From Vibrio barjaei (lineage in GTDB: Bacteria > Pseudomonadota > Gammaproteobacteria > Enterobacterales > Vibrionaceae), in assembly GCF_001639065.2 (NCBI RefSeq), contig NZ_LQXO02000029.1, positions 1 through 64,000 of the forward strand: a DNA stretch of 64,000 nt, written 5' to 3'. Below are positions 34,588 through 43,719 of the stretch, one piece after another. The notes under the pieces are model-generated. The model had not been told where the DNA came from, did not search any database, and saw nothing but the letters and a program-made list of their open reading frames with translations. A program made the translations under genes and the position numbers. How positions within the stretch are numbered: position 1 is the first letter of the stretch; each line of letters begins with the position of its first letter.

Positions 34588-36689
34588 TGAACCAAGCTAA
34601 AGTAATACTACTACTATGCGTAACTGTTCTCTTTGCCTTGTTTGCACCACCTTCCCTAGCTAACGAGAAACAGGTACAAGTCGGAGACCTTATTCAAGTC
34701 GATTTGCCTGGCGAATCGAGTTTAAATAGAGGATTTCAGGTTGATAAACGCGGTCGAATCACACTGCCAGAAGTTGGTCCTGTATTCGTTGCAGGCTATA
34801 ACGAAGAACAGCTCACTACGGCGGTAAAAGGTGCGCTTGATAAAGTTTTTCGTGATACCTCAAACGTCCAAGTTTATGTTTCAGAACGACAAATACTGAT
34901 TTCAGTGCAGGGCTATGTTGCCTCACCAGGAGAATATACGCTTCCCTACAACTCAAATGTCCAAATGGCACTGCACGCCGCTGGCGGGCTGCGCTCCGGA
35001 GCCCAGTTAAACAAAATGTTGTTAAAGCGTGGCGCAGATAGACAGGAATTCGACTATAAGCGCTTCCTTGACACCGGTGATGACAAAAACCTCCCTGCTC
35101 TGCAATCTTTGGACACCTTATTTGTACCAGCTTCCCCATTAGTTGGTAATATTGAACAAGAGTTTGACCCGGCTAAACTTGCCGATTCTGGTGATAGTGC
35201 AGACTCACGCCAAGCCATTAAAGTATTTGGCGAAGTAAATGCACCAGGCTCTTTCTCCTATAAATCGAATAGCGACCTAGTAGATGTATTGATGCGAGCC
35301 GGAGGTGTTACGCGCTATGCGAGCGTGGAACAAATTAGAGTAATCAGCAATAACACCCCTACACTATTCAACCTAAAACGCTATTTAGACAGCGGTGATG
35401 TTTCCTTGTTACCTCCTCTGCAAGCCGGAGCGACGATTTTTGTACCCAAACAAGAAGAGGAAATTAAATCTGGCTCCAATACCGTGTATGTCATGGGTGA
35501 AGTAGCCGCTCCCGGCGCTTTTGAGGGCAAAAAAGGCGCGACCTTTATGGATATCCTTGCCAATGCCGGAGGCCCAACACGATTTGCAGAGTCTAGACAG
35601 ATTCGCGTAATTAAGTCCGATGGTCGAGTCGTACCTTTTGATATGACGGCGTACACTGAAGGTTTAAAAGGCAGCCAAGCACCCCAAATAGAGCCTGGCG
35701 ACGCTATCTTTGTGCCAGAGAAAACCGATATCAACGAGAAATCGTGGCTTAAAGTATCCCCAGATCGTGCAGTCAACGTTATCGGGGAAGTGGTTCGTCC
35801 TGGTCGAATTGAGTGGTCAGATGAAATGGACCTGATGGACTTGCTGGCACATGTTGGAGGCCCAAGCGGCCGCGCAGATACCTCAAAAATCGAAGTTGCT
35901 AACAGCAACAAAATGGTGGTATTTGATCTTGATGCCTTCATAAAACGAGGTGCTCCTCAATCAGAGCTGCCTTACATTTCAGCTGGCGCTATTGTCCGTG
36001 TTCATGATTTACCACAAGATCCGTCGGATAACAAAGCTCAGTGGGTACGACAAAGCTCCGACGCCTCTATTTACGTTTTTGGACAAGTGAACGCGCCTGG
36101 GCGCTACAGATTTACTGATGACATGCATTTTCTCGATATCCTCTCAGCAGCTGATGGTCCTACAAGAGACGCGGATATACACAATATTCGTGTTACTCAT
36201 CGCGACAAACCCTACTCCAAAGTCAGTAAGCTAAATCTATCGCTTTACTTTGAAACTGGCGATGAGTCCATTATTCCATTGGTCAAACGCGGCGATACCA
36301 TCTACGTCCCTGAAAAAAACCGTAATTGGCTGGATACCCCCAAAGAGGAAACGATTCGCATTTTGGGCGCAGTTAATAACCCTGGTAGATACGTATTTAA
36401 CGACAACATGACTATCCTCGATGTCTTGGCCGAAGCCGGGGGGCCGAGTGATAGGGCGTATGTGGAGAAAATCAGTGTCGTCAACATGTCCTGCTGCCAA
36501 GGCCAAGCAAGAACCTTCGATCTGGTAGAGTTCAGTAAGACTGCCGATATCAAAATGTTACCCGTGATTCGCGCAGGCGATACTATTTATATCCCAGACC
36601 GCCGTAATAGCTTTGCAGAACAAGCTAGACTGGGCTTAACCGATATCTTCAGGATCGTCTCGACGATCGCTGTAATAGGAGCGCTATAA
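34587..36689 (+). CDS. sypC: polysaccharide export protein SypC with six SLBB modules
   Basis: An outer-membrane/periplasmic export protein of the Wza/BexD type. The 700-aa protein has a signal peptide (to PPSLA near residue 26), a Poly_export domain (GDLIQVDLPGESSLNRG to about 105) and six SLBB repeats, each of the form V-x-G-x-V-x-x-PG ... GGPT/S-x-R/A, starting near residues 110, 212, 306, 400, 495 and 590. Wza has far fewer. A short hydrophobic tail (IFRIVSTIAVIGAL) follows. An overlapping GTG at 34584 is a possible start, but ATG 34587 sits 7 nt after GGAG. The stop overlaps sypD (TAATG). Confidence 0.9.
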   Translation: MNQAKVILLLCVTVLFALFAPPSLANEKQVQVGDLIQVDLPGESSLNRGFQVDKRGRITLPEVGPVFVAGYNEEQLTTAVKGALDKVFRDTSNVQVYVSERQILISVQGYVASPGEYTLPYNSNVQMALHAAGGLRSGAQLNKMLLKRGADRQEFDYKRFLDTGDDKNLPALQSLDTLFVPASPLVGNIEQEFDPAKLADSGDSADSRQAIKVFGEVNAPGSFSYKSNSDLVDVLMRAGGVTRYASVEQIRVISNNTPTLFNLKRYLDSGDVSLLPPLQAGATIFVPKQEEEIKSGSNTVYVMGEVAAPGAFEGKKGATFMDILANAGGPTRFAESRQIRVIKSDGRVVPFDMTAYTEGLKGSQAPQIEPGDAIFVPEKTDINEKSWLKVSPDRAVNVIGEVVRPGRIEWSDEMDLMDLLAHVGGPSGRADTSKIEVANSNKMVVFDLDAFIKRGAPQSELPYISAGAIVRVHDLPQDPSDNKAQWVRQSSDASIYVFGQVNAPGRYRFTDDMHFLDILSAADGPTRDADIHNIRVTHRDKPYSKVSKLNLSLYFETGDESIIPLVKRGDTIYVPEKNRNWLDTPKEETIRILGAVNNPGRYVFNDNMTILDVLAEAGGPSDRAYVEKISVVNMSCCQGQARTFDLVEFSKTADIKMLPVIRAGDTIYIPDRRNSFAEQARLGLTDIFRIVSTIAVIGAL

Positions 36690-37405
36690 TGTCTATTCCC
36701 GCGACTCATGCTGAAATTGAAGAACTTTATCTCAATGCAGAATTGAAGCAGTGCCGTTCAATCAGTATTACGGCCTGCAACAGCCAAGAAGGTACTTCTT
36801 CAGTAGCGCAAGCTTTGACTGAGCGCTACCTTCTTGCTGGCCATAAAACACTGTTGGTGGACCTCAACCTTTACCACCCAAGTCTAATGAACATAGAACT
36901 GCCTGATGTCCCCTCTATTTCAACAGAACTAGCACCGCAGACCAGCCACTGGGTGCAAGATAAACACTCTCCAAAAGTGTTTCTTGGGGTATCCGCACCT
37001 AGCGATCCTCGAACCCGATTGTTGTATAAAGACCCAACCAACTTAAGGCAGCAAGTTGCAGAGTGGCTAACTCAATACGATCGAGTGGTCATTGATACTT
37101 CACCCATTCTAAACGTTAATCAAAACAACATTCCTGCACACTGTGTCGCTAACGCATGCGATGGTACTTATTTGGTTGTGCTAAGCGGGGTCACGCTCAC
37201 CAACCAAGTCGCCGATGCAGTGCAGGCATTACAAGAAGGTACCCACACTCACTTATTGGGAACCGTGCTTAACTATCGGGATCAACCTTCACTAGCAAAT
37301 GAGATTTGCCGCGAAATTGATCGTCTGGGCTGGTTACCCATCCAAATAACATCGTGGGCTAAACAAAAAGTGATCGCCAATCGATTCTTATCGTTACCTA
37401 TTTAG
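36689..37405 (+). CDS. sypD: BY-kinase-like protein SypD with degenerate P-loop
   Basis: A 238-aa member of the CpsD/CapB (bacterial tyrosine kinase) P-loop family. The Walker A region reads NSQEGTSSVA: T36 replaces the lysine that binds phosphate. In Walker A' VDLNLYHPS, N60 replaces the second Asp of VDxDxR. The C-terminus lacks a tyrosine cluster. ATP hydrolysis and autophosphorylation are thus doubtful, and the protein may serve a structural role with SypO and SypC. It overlaps sypC by one base. Confidence 0.82.
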   Translation: MSIPATHAEIEELYLNAELKQCRSISITACNSQEGTSSVAQALTERYLLAGHKTLLVDLNLYHPSLMNIELPDVPSISTELAPQTSHWVQDKHSPKVFLGVSAPSDPRTRLLYKDPTNLRQQVAEWLTQYDRVVIDTSPILNVNQNNIPAHCVANACDGTYLVVLSGVTLTNQVADAVQALQEGTHTHLLGTVLNYRDQPSLANEICREIDRLGWLPIQITSWAKQKVIANRFLSLPI

Positions 37406-37450
37406 CACTCTTTTGCGCAAATTCTTTATATTCAGCGCGTTAGGTATTCA

Positions 37451-37480
37451 TTTACTAAAAATCGTCGTTATTTGTACTAT
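37451..37480 (+). promoter_or_regulatory. possible sigma-70 promoter of sypG
   Basis: TTTACT (37451-37456) and TACTAT (37475-37480) are 18 bp apart, 38 bp before the sypG start. It lies in the 113-bp gap where sypE and sypF are found in V. fischeri. It would let the activator gene be expressed without its own sigma-54 promoter. Confidence 0.45.
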
Positions 37481-37518
37481 CCTTTAATCAGCAGTGATAT
37501 TAAACAAGGACAGTAGAT

Positions 37519-39006
37519 ATGACACCAAAAGTGCTCCTTATTGAAGACTCTTCTTCACTCGCAGTACTTTACAAACAGTTTTTGCAGAACGAGCCCTACG
37601 AATTATTGCACGTAGCTACCGGCGCGGAAGCAAAGCGTCTGTTAGAGCGAACCTTGCCTTCATTGATAATCCTAGATCTGCAATTACCCGATATGCAGGG
37701 GGACGAAATCCTTGAATGGATGGAAGAAAAAAACCTTCAGATTCCGGTTATTGTCGCTACCGCACATGGCAGTGTAGATACGGCCGTCAAGCTTATTCAA
37801 AAAGGCGCGAAAGACTTCCTTGAAAAGCCAATTCGAGCAGACCGCTTAAAAACGTCCGTCAACATTCATCTAAAGCAAGTTCAATTGGAAACTATGCTCG
37901 ATGATATTCAACAGCAGATGGAACGCGAACGATTTCATGATTTCATTGGCGCCAGTATTCCCATGCAAGGCGTTTACAAAATTATCGATGCAGTAGCGGA
38001 TACTAACGCCAGTGTGTTTATTATTGGTGAAAGTGGCACAGGTAAAGAGGTCTGTGCCAACGCCATTCACAACGAAAGCGAACGTCGAGAGCAGCCTTTT
38101 ATTGCCCTAAACTGTGGTGCGATTCCTAAAGATTTAATGGAAAGCGAAGTTTTTGGACACGTCAAAGGTGCATTTACAGGGGCGACAACGGATCGTAAAG
38201 GTGCAGCGTCACTTGCTCACGGTGGTACTTTGTTCTTGGATGAATTGTGCGAAATGGACTTAGAAATGCAGAAGAAACTTCTGCGCTTTTTGCAAACTGG
38301 CACGTTTACACCACTAGGTGCGACCAAAGAGCAAAAAGTAGATGTTCGCATTATTTGCGCGACGAACCGTGACCCATTAGCTGAAGTAAAAGAAGGTCGC
38401 TTCCGTGAAGATCTTTATTATCGCGTGCATGTAGTTCCAATTCATATGCCGCCACTGCGTGAGCGAGACCGTGATATCGTCACTCTGGCAGAACACTTCT
38501 TGAAAGGCTATGCGAAGCAAGATAAGCGTCGTTTTGAATCCATTTCCAAAGAAGCACAGCGTTACCTCAGACGATATGATTGGCCAGGGAACGTTCGACA
38601 GTTGCAAAACGTTGTACGTAACATTGTGGTTCTTAACGATGACAAATCTTTGGGCGTTAATCATCTGCCCGCCGAAATGGTCCAAACAAGACCTGCAACA
38701 ATTGTTCGTCCTAACGCCCAGCAAAGTCTGCTCTCAGTTGTACAACATCCAACGCCGGAAAGCACTGCTGACCACAATATGGTGGAGACGGTCCAAATGG
38801 CTACCGTACAACCTCAGCCTGACAGCGATACTGAGCCTAGAACACCTAACATTCGCCCTATGTGGCAGGTTGAGCGAGAAACCATACAGCAGGCTATCGA
38901 TTTTTGTGATGGCAATGTGCTCAATGCGGCCGTGCTTCTTGAATTAAGCCCATCCACTGTCTACCGAAAAAAACAGGCTTGGGAGGCAGAAGACAGTGTC
39001 TCGTAA
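37519..39006 (+). CDS. sypG: sigma-54-dependent response regulator SypG
   Basis: NtrC-type activator of the locus. The 495-aa protein has a receiver domain with D53 as phosphoacceptor (LIILDLQLPD), an AAA+ domain with Walker A GESGTGKE (about 172-179) and the sigma-54 contact loop GAFTGA (about 217-222), and a C-terminal Fis-type helix-turn-helix (GNVLNAAVLLELSPSTVYRKK). It should bind upstream elements and open the sigma-54 promoters of sypA, sypI, sypM and sypP. Its partner kinase SypF is not encoded here, so a sensor elsewhere must phosphorylate it. It overlaps sypH by 11 bases. Confidence 0.94.
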   Translation: MTPKVLLIEDSSSLAVLYKQFLQNEPYELLHVATGAEAKRLLERTLPSLIILDLQLPDMQGDEILEWMEEKNLQIPVIVATAHGSVDTAVKLIQKGAKDFLEKPIRADRLKTSVNIHLKQVQLETMLDDIQQQMERERFHDFIGASIPMQGVYKIIDAVADTNASVFIIGESGTGKEVCANAIHNESERREQPFIALNCGAIPKDLMESEVFGHVKGAFTGATTDRKGAASLAHGGTLFLDELCEMDLEMQKKLLRFLQTGTFTPLGATKEQKVDVRIICATNRDPLAEVKEGRFREDLYYRVHVVPIHMPPLRERDRDIVTLAEHFLKGYAKQDKRRFESISKEAQRYLRRYDWPGNVRQLQNVVRNIVVLNDDKSLGVNHLPAEMVQTRPATIVRPNAQQSLLSVVQHPTPESTADHNMVETVQMATVQPQPDSDTEPRTPNIRPMWQVERETIQQAIDFCDGNVLNAAVLLELSPSTVYRKKQAWEAEDSVS

Positions 39007-40057
39007 CAAGCGGGTTTGGCTACTGTTAGACAGTAGTACTTTTGGCGGTATAGAGACGCATGTACTTGAGCTAGCAAAAGGCTTGATTGCCTTTAAGCAA
39101 AACGTAAAAGTTGTATTTTTAACGTCACATAAACCTACGCCGCCACTAATTGCGCAGCTTCAAAGCGCTAATATTGATACCACTATATTGGATGTCGACT
39201 ATCCGCAACACTCTATTTGGCTGAGGCTAAACAAAGCCATTGACGAAGCGGCTTCGCAAAACCAAAAACCCACTGTTATTCATGCACATGGCTATAAAGC
39301 GAATATACTACTTCGCTTATCTCGCCTTTTCGGCGCGACATCTGCAATTAACATAGTATCGACTTTTCATGCTGGTGAAACACCTATCGGAAAAGTTCGC
39401 TGGTACGACGCTGTAGATCGCGTCAGTGCCATAGCCAGTCATAAGCGGATTTGCGTAAGTCGCGCGATCCAAGGGAAAGTCCCTTATTCTAGTGTACTGG
39501 TCAATAACTTTGTCCCACAAACTGAGTTTCTTGAATCCACAAATCAAAACGTAGCGTTCGTAGGGCGATTAAGTCCAGAAAAAGGCCCAGACACCTTTCT
39601 AGATATCGCTAATCGGTTTCCTCGCAATGCCTTCCATGTTTATGGCTCTGGTGATATGGAGCAAGAGTTAAAACAACACAATTCACCTAACGTCACTTTC
39701 CATGGCCACCAAAAAGAGATGGCGCCAGTATGGCCTGACATCGATGTATTGCTCATCACCTCGAAATATGAAGGGCTGCCCATGGCTGCGTTAGAGGCGA
39801 TGTCTCGTGGTATTCCACTTATTAGCTTTAAACTGGGCGAGCTTCCTAGCATGATAGACTCGGGGATAAATGGATGGATCGTAGACAATAATCAGGAGAT
39901 GTATAACGCACTAAAGCACTGGTTCTCACTCTCCCCCGCTGAAAAAGCCCAAGTAAAGCTTAATGCGCAACAGACTATAGAACAGAACTACTCCACCAAA
40001 GTCATTATTCCGCAAGTACTGTCCATTTATGGTTTTGCCGATACTGCAACTCCGTAA
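38996..40057 (+). CDS. sypH: glycosyltransferase family 4, SypH
   Basis: A 353-aa GT-B glycosyltransferase with the GT4 nucleotide-sugar site: VAFVGRLSPEKGPD (about 182-195) and the EGLPMAALEAMSRGIPLI acid-Glu region. It would add one sugar to the lipid-linked repeat at the cytoplasmic face. The start is GTG at 38996, with GGAGG 9 nt upstream, inside the end of sypG; the two are coupled. Confidence 0.88.
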   Translation: MSRNKRVWLLLDSSTFGGIETHVLELAKGLIAFKQNVKVVFLTSHKPTPPLIAQLQSANIDTTILDVDYPQHSIWLRLNKAIDEAASQNQKPTVIHAHGYKANILLRLSRLFGATSAINIVSTFHAGETPIGKVRWYDAVDRVSAIASHKRICVSRAIQGKVPYSSVLVNNFVPQTEFLESTNQNVAFVGRLSPEKGPDTFLDIANRFPRNAFHVYGSGDMEQELKQHNSPNVTFHGHQKEMAPVWPDIDVLLITSKYEGLPMAALEAMSRGIPLISFKLGELPSMIDSGINGWIVDNNQEMYNALKHWFSLSPAEKAQVKLNAQQTIEQNYSTKVIIPQVLSIYGFADTATP

Positions 40058-40092
40058 CGCCTATCATTGGGCTGTCATTGTGATTCCTATAT

Positions 40093-40098
40093 TGAGAA
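40093..40098 (-). promoter_or_regulatory. SypG-enhancer-like core upstream of sypI
   Basis: TTCTCA on the minus strand, followed by ATATAGG, lies 73 bp before the -24 GG of the sypI promoter. The element before sypA is in the same orientation at 74 bp. The fit to the full enhancer consensus is imperfect (TA where TG is expected). Confidence 0.5.
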
Positions 40099-40169
40099 TC
40101 TCGTTATCAAGTACAACCAAACCAGCATGTTTTAATCTTAAATATATGTAATATATAGAGTTAGTAACG

Positions 40170-40185
40170 TGGCATCTTACTTGCT
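40170..40185 (+). promoter_or_regulatory. sigma-54 promoter of sypI
   Basis: TGGCAT-CTTAC-TTGCT has GG at 40171-40172 and GC at 40183-40184, 10 bp apart. It lies in the 199-bp gap before sypI and is a near-perfect match to the -24/-12 consensus. Confidence 0.82.
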
Positions 40186-40256
40186 CTAACCATATCTATT
40201 ATGCAAATTGAAGGGTTATCTCCGTGATAGCTACTCGTCTCTATTAGGCCTTAGAT

Positions 40257-41393
40257 ATGACTAAACAATGCCAAAAACATATTGTAGTCTTCGACGCTTA
40301 TTCCACGAAAAGCAGCGATACTTTAGCTTTGCACTCTTTGCTGCGTCAACTCGGGAATGAAGGTGTGCAGATAAGCGTCCTGACGGCGAAAGCCGATCAT
40401 TGGACGCAACTGAAAAGCTACGAAATCCCGTTACAGATATACCCACTCCCTTTCCCTATTGACTCTAAAAAGCGGTTATCAATTACTGATTGGTTCAAAA
40501 GCCTCTGCCAGCTTTGTTACTGTCTCTACTTCTTAACAACACTCCCAAGGGTGCATATGATGCTATCGTTTTCTCAGCCTCAAATGGCCCTCCCAGTCTA
40601 CTGGTTAAGAGTGTGTTTGGGCTACACGCTCGTTCACTTGGTTTATTCAAAACTTTATGACTCTGCCATAAACCAGTGGTGTTTAACAAAAGCCACAAAA
40701 GTTTTTTACCAATCTGGAACTGAAGACTTAAACAAACATCTACTACAACAACGCAACACCTTGGAAGATGGAAACTGGCAAAGCTTCCAAAGTGGTATCA
40801 CTATCGCCGATTGGCCAACAGTGAGAAAATCCGCAGACTCGCGAATTTTCTGGGCGGGAGACCTTAATCAAGATCCTATCGAGCCCCTCTTAACTGCGGT
40901 AACTCAATTTCCTGGTGCTATTGATGGAGACATCTGTTACTTCTCTCAATCATTTTTGAAATCGGCTGATAAAAGTACTTCTATCCCCCGCCCAATTAAA
41001 GGACTGCATTGGTATCAGGACTACCAAAATATCGATGAAATAAGACAGAAATGCAGTATTTTTGTCTCAACTGCATCTGATGAATCAGCTAACTTATTAA
41101 TTTTAGAGGCGATGGCAGCGGGCATGTGCCCTATTATTCCAAGGGATAATAGATATTGGGGGCGAGTGTTGTCAGATGGTTTAAGCTGTCTGAAGTATGA
41201 TGTCAATGAACCCAGCTCTCTCGCAAAAGCTCTCCACCATTGTCACAGAGACCCCTTCTCAAGGGATGCGATTGCCATCGAAGCTATGAAGGTGGCTCAG
41301 TGTTACGATGCTGAGACGAGTTATCGCCCAATCACTACTTACGTACTCGCTACATGCAATTCCATTCTTGAATTGGAGCTGAGTCATGACTAG
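40257..41393 (+). CDS. sypI: glycosyltransferase, SypI-like
   Basis: A 378-aa GT-B-type glycosyltransferase. The C-terminal half has the family-4-like acceptor region FVSTASDESANLLILEAM, with AGMCPII following, and a hydrophobic stretch around residues 85-125 that may bring it to the membrane. It follows a sigma-54 promoter and so starts the second syp transcript. By order it corresponds to sypI of V. fischeri; it might instead represent sypJ, because one of these genes appears to be missing here. Confidence 0.75.
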   Translation: MTKQCQKHIVVFDAYSTKSSDTLALHSLLRQLGNEGVQISVLTAKADHWTQLKSYEIPLQIYPLPFPIDSKKRLSITDWFKSLCQLCYCLYFLTTLPRVHMMLSFSQPQMALPVYWLRVCLGYTLVHLVYSKLYDSAINQWCLTKATKVFYQSGTEDLNKHLLQQRNTLEDGNWQSFQSGITIADWPTVRKSADSRIFWAGDLNQDPIEPLLTAVTQFPGAIDGDICYFSQSFLKSADKSTSIPRPIKGLHWYQDYQNIDEIRQKCSIFVSTASDESANLLILEAMAAGMCPIIPRDNRYWGRVLSDGLSCLKYDVNEPSSLAKALHHCHRDPFSRDAIAIEAMKVAQCYDAETSYRPITTYVLATCNSILELELSHD

Positions 41394-41453
41394 CTTCGAT
41401 GGGTACCGTTCCAATTGGAATGGGCAAGATATCGTTATATGCAAGGTATGGCT

Positions 41454-42836
41454 ATGAGTACCGCCAATCCTTCTTCTAAACACTCTAAACATGCACTACT
41501 GAGTGTTTCGTTGTGTGTTCTGGTAGGGCTTATTTGGGCAGTGGTACCCCACCCTATCGTGGGTATAGCTATCGGACTTATACCTATCGCTATATTGATT
41601 GTTTTGAGCCAGACCTTCTGGTTGGTAACGCTCTTTATCGTATTTTCTTTTTTCCGAATTCATGAAGTTTTTCCCGCACTCTATCCATTGAAAATCCCGT
41701 TAATGCTCTCGGCCGCCGCTCTGTCCGCGTTACTTTGGCATACCTTAATTAGTGGAAAAATACAGCTTTACTGGCATCCAGTTTACCGATGGCTGTTTAT
41801 ATTTTGGGGGATTGTCATTGTAGGAGTCGTGTTTGCCGCGAATAGAAGCGTTGCCATTGCGATGTTTAATGGCACTTACGTCAAAATAATGATCATGACG
41901 TTGGCCGTGTCATGGTTGATTACTTCTCCCAAAGAACTGTCACGTTTTTCATTTCTGATTGTTATCTCGGGACTTGTTGTAGGTTGTGTTGCCTTATATA
42001 ACTCAGCAAATGGTATTGGTTTAGTCGAAGGCTCAAGGGTCACTATTGGTCGAAGTTTCGGCTCTATGCTTGGCGATCCAAATGATCTTGCCTTAGTGCT
42101 GCTGTTTCCCCTTGCATTCACTGTCGCCACTATGACGACGAAAGGAATCGGGTGGTCATTTCGAGCGCTATCACTTCTCACTTCTGCGGTTCTGTTTTTT
42201 GCTATTGTCGCGACCCAAAGTCGAGGTGGATTATTAGGGTCACTCGCAGTGTTTGGTTTCTACGCTTGGCGCATCATTCCATCAAAAACTCTATTTGCCT
42301 TTTTAGGTGTTATCGGTGCTCTTGCGCTCTACTCATTAGCTGGCATCTCTGGGCGAGCCTCTGGAGGAGCTGCGGAAGAAGGCATTGATGAATCTGCAAT
42401 GGGCAGGATCTATGCATGGGAAGCTGCCTACAAAATGGCACTAGATAATCCAGTCTTAGGTGTTGGACTAGATAACTTTTACTACAACTATTTCTTCTAC
42501 AGCCCTCATTGGGATGGATTAAACCATGCTGTTCACAGTACTTGGTTTGGTGTGTTAGCCGAGACTGGCTTTATTGGGCTTATTGTGTTCTTACTATTCA
42601 TTTATCAGCTTTTGAAATGTGCTAGGCAAACACTCACTTTCATAGATGGTAGAACAGATATCCCACCTTATCTGCGTTCAATGGCGCTGGCGGTATACAG
42701 TGGTCTTATAGGTACCTTCGTATCCGGGACTTTTCTAACTCAAGGCTTCGTATGGCCGATTTATATTCTCGCAGCACTGACCATCGCAGTGTCACAAATT
42801 GCTTCGCAATTTGAGAAGCACGAAAATCTAGAATAG
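41454..42836 (+). CDS. sypL: O-antigen ligase/polymerase family protein SypL
   Basis: A 460-aa inner-membrane protein with about 11 membrane segments and a large periplasmic loop (GISGRASGGAAEEGIDESAM through PVLGVGLDNFYYN). It is in the Wzy/WaaL superfamily and would polymerise or ligate the repeat unit in the periplasm. The frame opens at 41415, but ATG 41454 (MSTANPSSKH) has AAGG 7 nt upstream. Its 3' end carries a TTCTCA enhancer-like element (minus strand, 42812-42817) that precedes the sypM promoter region. Confidence 0.85.
   Translation: MSTANPSSKHSKHALLSVSLCVLVGLIWAVVPHPIVGIAIGLIPIAILIVLSQTFWLVTLFIVFSFFRIHEVFPALYPLKIPLMLSAAALSALLWHTLISGKIQLYWHPVYRWLFIFWGIVIVGVVFAANRSVAIAMFNGTYVKIMIMTLAVSWLITSPKELSRFSFLIVISGLVVGCVALYNSANGIGLVEGSRVTIGRSFGSMLGDPNDLALVLLFPLAFTVATMTTKGIGWSFRALSLLTSAVLFFAIVATQSRGGLLGSLAVFGFYAWRIIPSKTLFAFLGVIGALALYSLAGISGRASGGAAEEGIDESAMGRIYAWEAAYKMALDNPVLGVGLDNFYYNYFFYSPHWDGLNHAVHSTWFGVLAETGFIGLIVFLLFIYQLLKCARQTLTFIDGRTDIPPYLRSMALAVYSGLIGTFVSGTFLTQGFVWPIYILAALTIAVSQIASQFEKHENLE
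42812..42817 (-). promoter_or_regulatory. SypG-enhancer-like core inside the end of sypL
   Basis: On the minus strand TTCTCAAATTGCGAA fits the recalled syp enhancer consensus TTCTCANNNTGNDWN at every defined position. It lies 61 bp before the -24 GG of the sypM promoter candidate and within the last codons of sypL. Confidence 0.5.
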
Positions 42837-42876
42837 AAACAACCAGCAACTCCTTGATTAATATAATAATAATTAT

Positions 42877-42892
42877 TGGCGCAATTCTTGAT
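42877..42892 (+). promoter_or_regulatory. weak sigma-54 promoter candidate of sypM
   Basis: TGGCGC-AATTC-TTGAT has GG at 42878-42879 and TTGA at the -12 position, where TTGC is expected. The spacing is correct. The mismatch at the conserved C makes it weaker than the sypA, sypI and sypP promoters. Confidence 0.45.
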
Positions 42893-42947
42893 ACTCCTTC
42901 TAGTATCCTAGTGTCCACGACTCAGACTAACGAGAAGGAATGTCAAA

Positions 42948-43682
42948 ATGAACACTACTTCGTCATTCGATTTCAAAAATTGGCTTCGGTCTCACCCAAA
43001 TCCCAAAATGAGAAACCTTTTTGTCATTTTGAAAAGAGCACGTGCGACAGGCATTCCAACGCCATCGTTCTATAATAAAGCGCTCTATGCGTTATTAACC
43101 ATTTTGCGAAATGGAATCGAAACACTTTCTCGACTGTTTGTATACACGCCTGCGTTTAAAGGTCGCGTATCGAAATGTGGTCACTCACTCTATCTTTACA
43201 GCGGATTGCCACTTGTCACTGGTCCCTTGAAAATCTCTTTAGGCAATGACTGTCGAGTGTCAGGGCACACCACCTTTAGCGCTCGCACCACACCTCACTC
43301 TAACCCTGCAATACAACCCGAACTTATCGTCGGTAGCAACGTTGATATAGGCTGGCAGGTCACCATAGCCGTTGCTGAAAAAGTAGAAATTCAAGACAAC
43401 GTAAGAATCGCGGGACGTTGTCAGTTATTTGGTTATTCAGGACATCCGCTCAATGCACGCCAAAGAGCAGAAGGCGCACCCGATGAAGATCATCGCATTG
43501 GAAGCATCGTCCTAGAGCAAGACGTTTGGCTAGCAACAGGAGTCACCGTGCAAACTGGGGTGACAATTGGACAGGGAACCATCGTCGCTGCAGGTAGCGT
43601 CGTGACTCACGATTTACCCGCCAACGTTATCGCTGCAGGATGTCCTGCGAAAGTTGTCAAACATATTGATCAGACGCTGTAG
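42948..43682 (+). CDS. sypM: hexapeptide-repeat acetyltransferase SypM
   Basis: A 244-aa left-handed beta-helix acyltransferase: hexapeptide repeats from about residue 120 (VGSNVDIGWQVTIAVAEK, then later TVQTGVTIGQGTIVAAGSVV) and a typical C-terminal PANVIAAGCPAKVV. It would O-acetylate a sugar of the polysaccharide with acetyl-CoA. The ribosome site AAGGAA is strong. It follows a 111-bp gap with a weak sigma-54 promoter candidate. Confidence 0.9.
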   Translation: MNTTSSFDFKNWLRSHPNPKMRNLFVILKRARATGIPTPSFYNKALYALLTILRNGIETLSRLFVYTPAFKGRVSKCGHSLYLYSGLPLVTGPLKISLGNDCRVSGHTTFSARTTPHSNPAIQPELIVGSNVDIGWQVTIAVAEKVEIQDNVRIAGRCQLFGYSGHPLNARQRAEGAPDEDHRIGSIVLEQDVWLATGVTVQTGVTIGQGTIVAAGSVVTHDLPANVIAAGCPAKVVKHIDQTL

Positions 43683-43719
43683 CGTTAAATGACCGTAACT
43701 GAATAACAGGGATTGTGTT

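Noticed and set aside
35381..35941. 186-codon open frame antisense to sypC
   Set aside because: It is low-complexity, Ser/Pro/Thr-rich shadow of the repeated sypC coding sequence, with no ribosome site.
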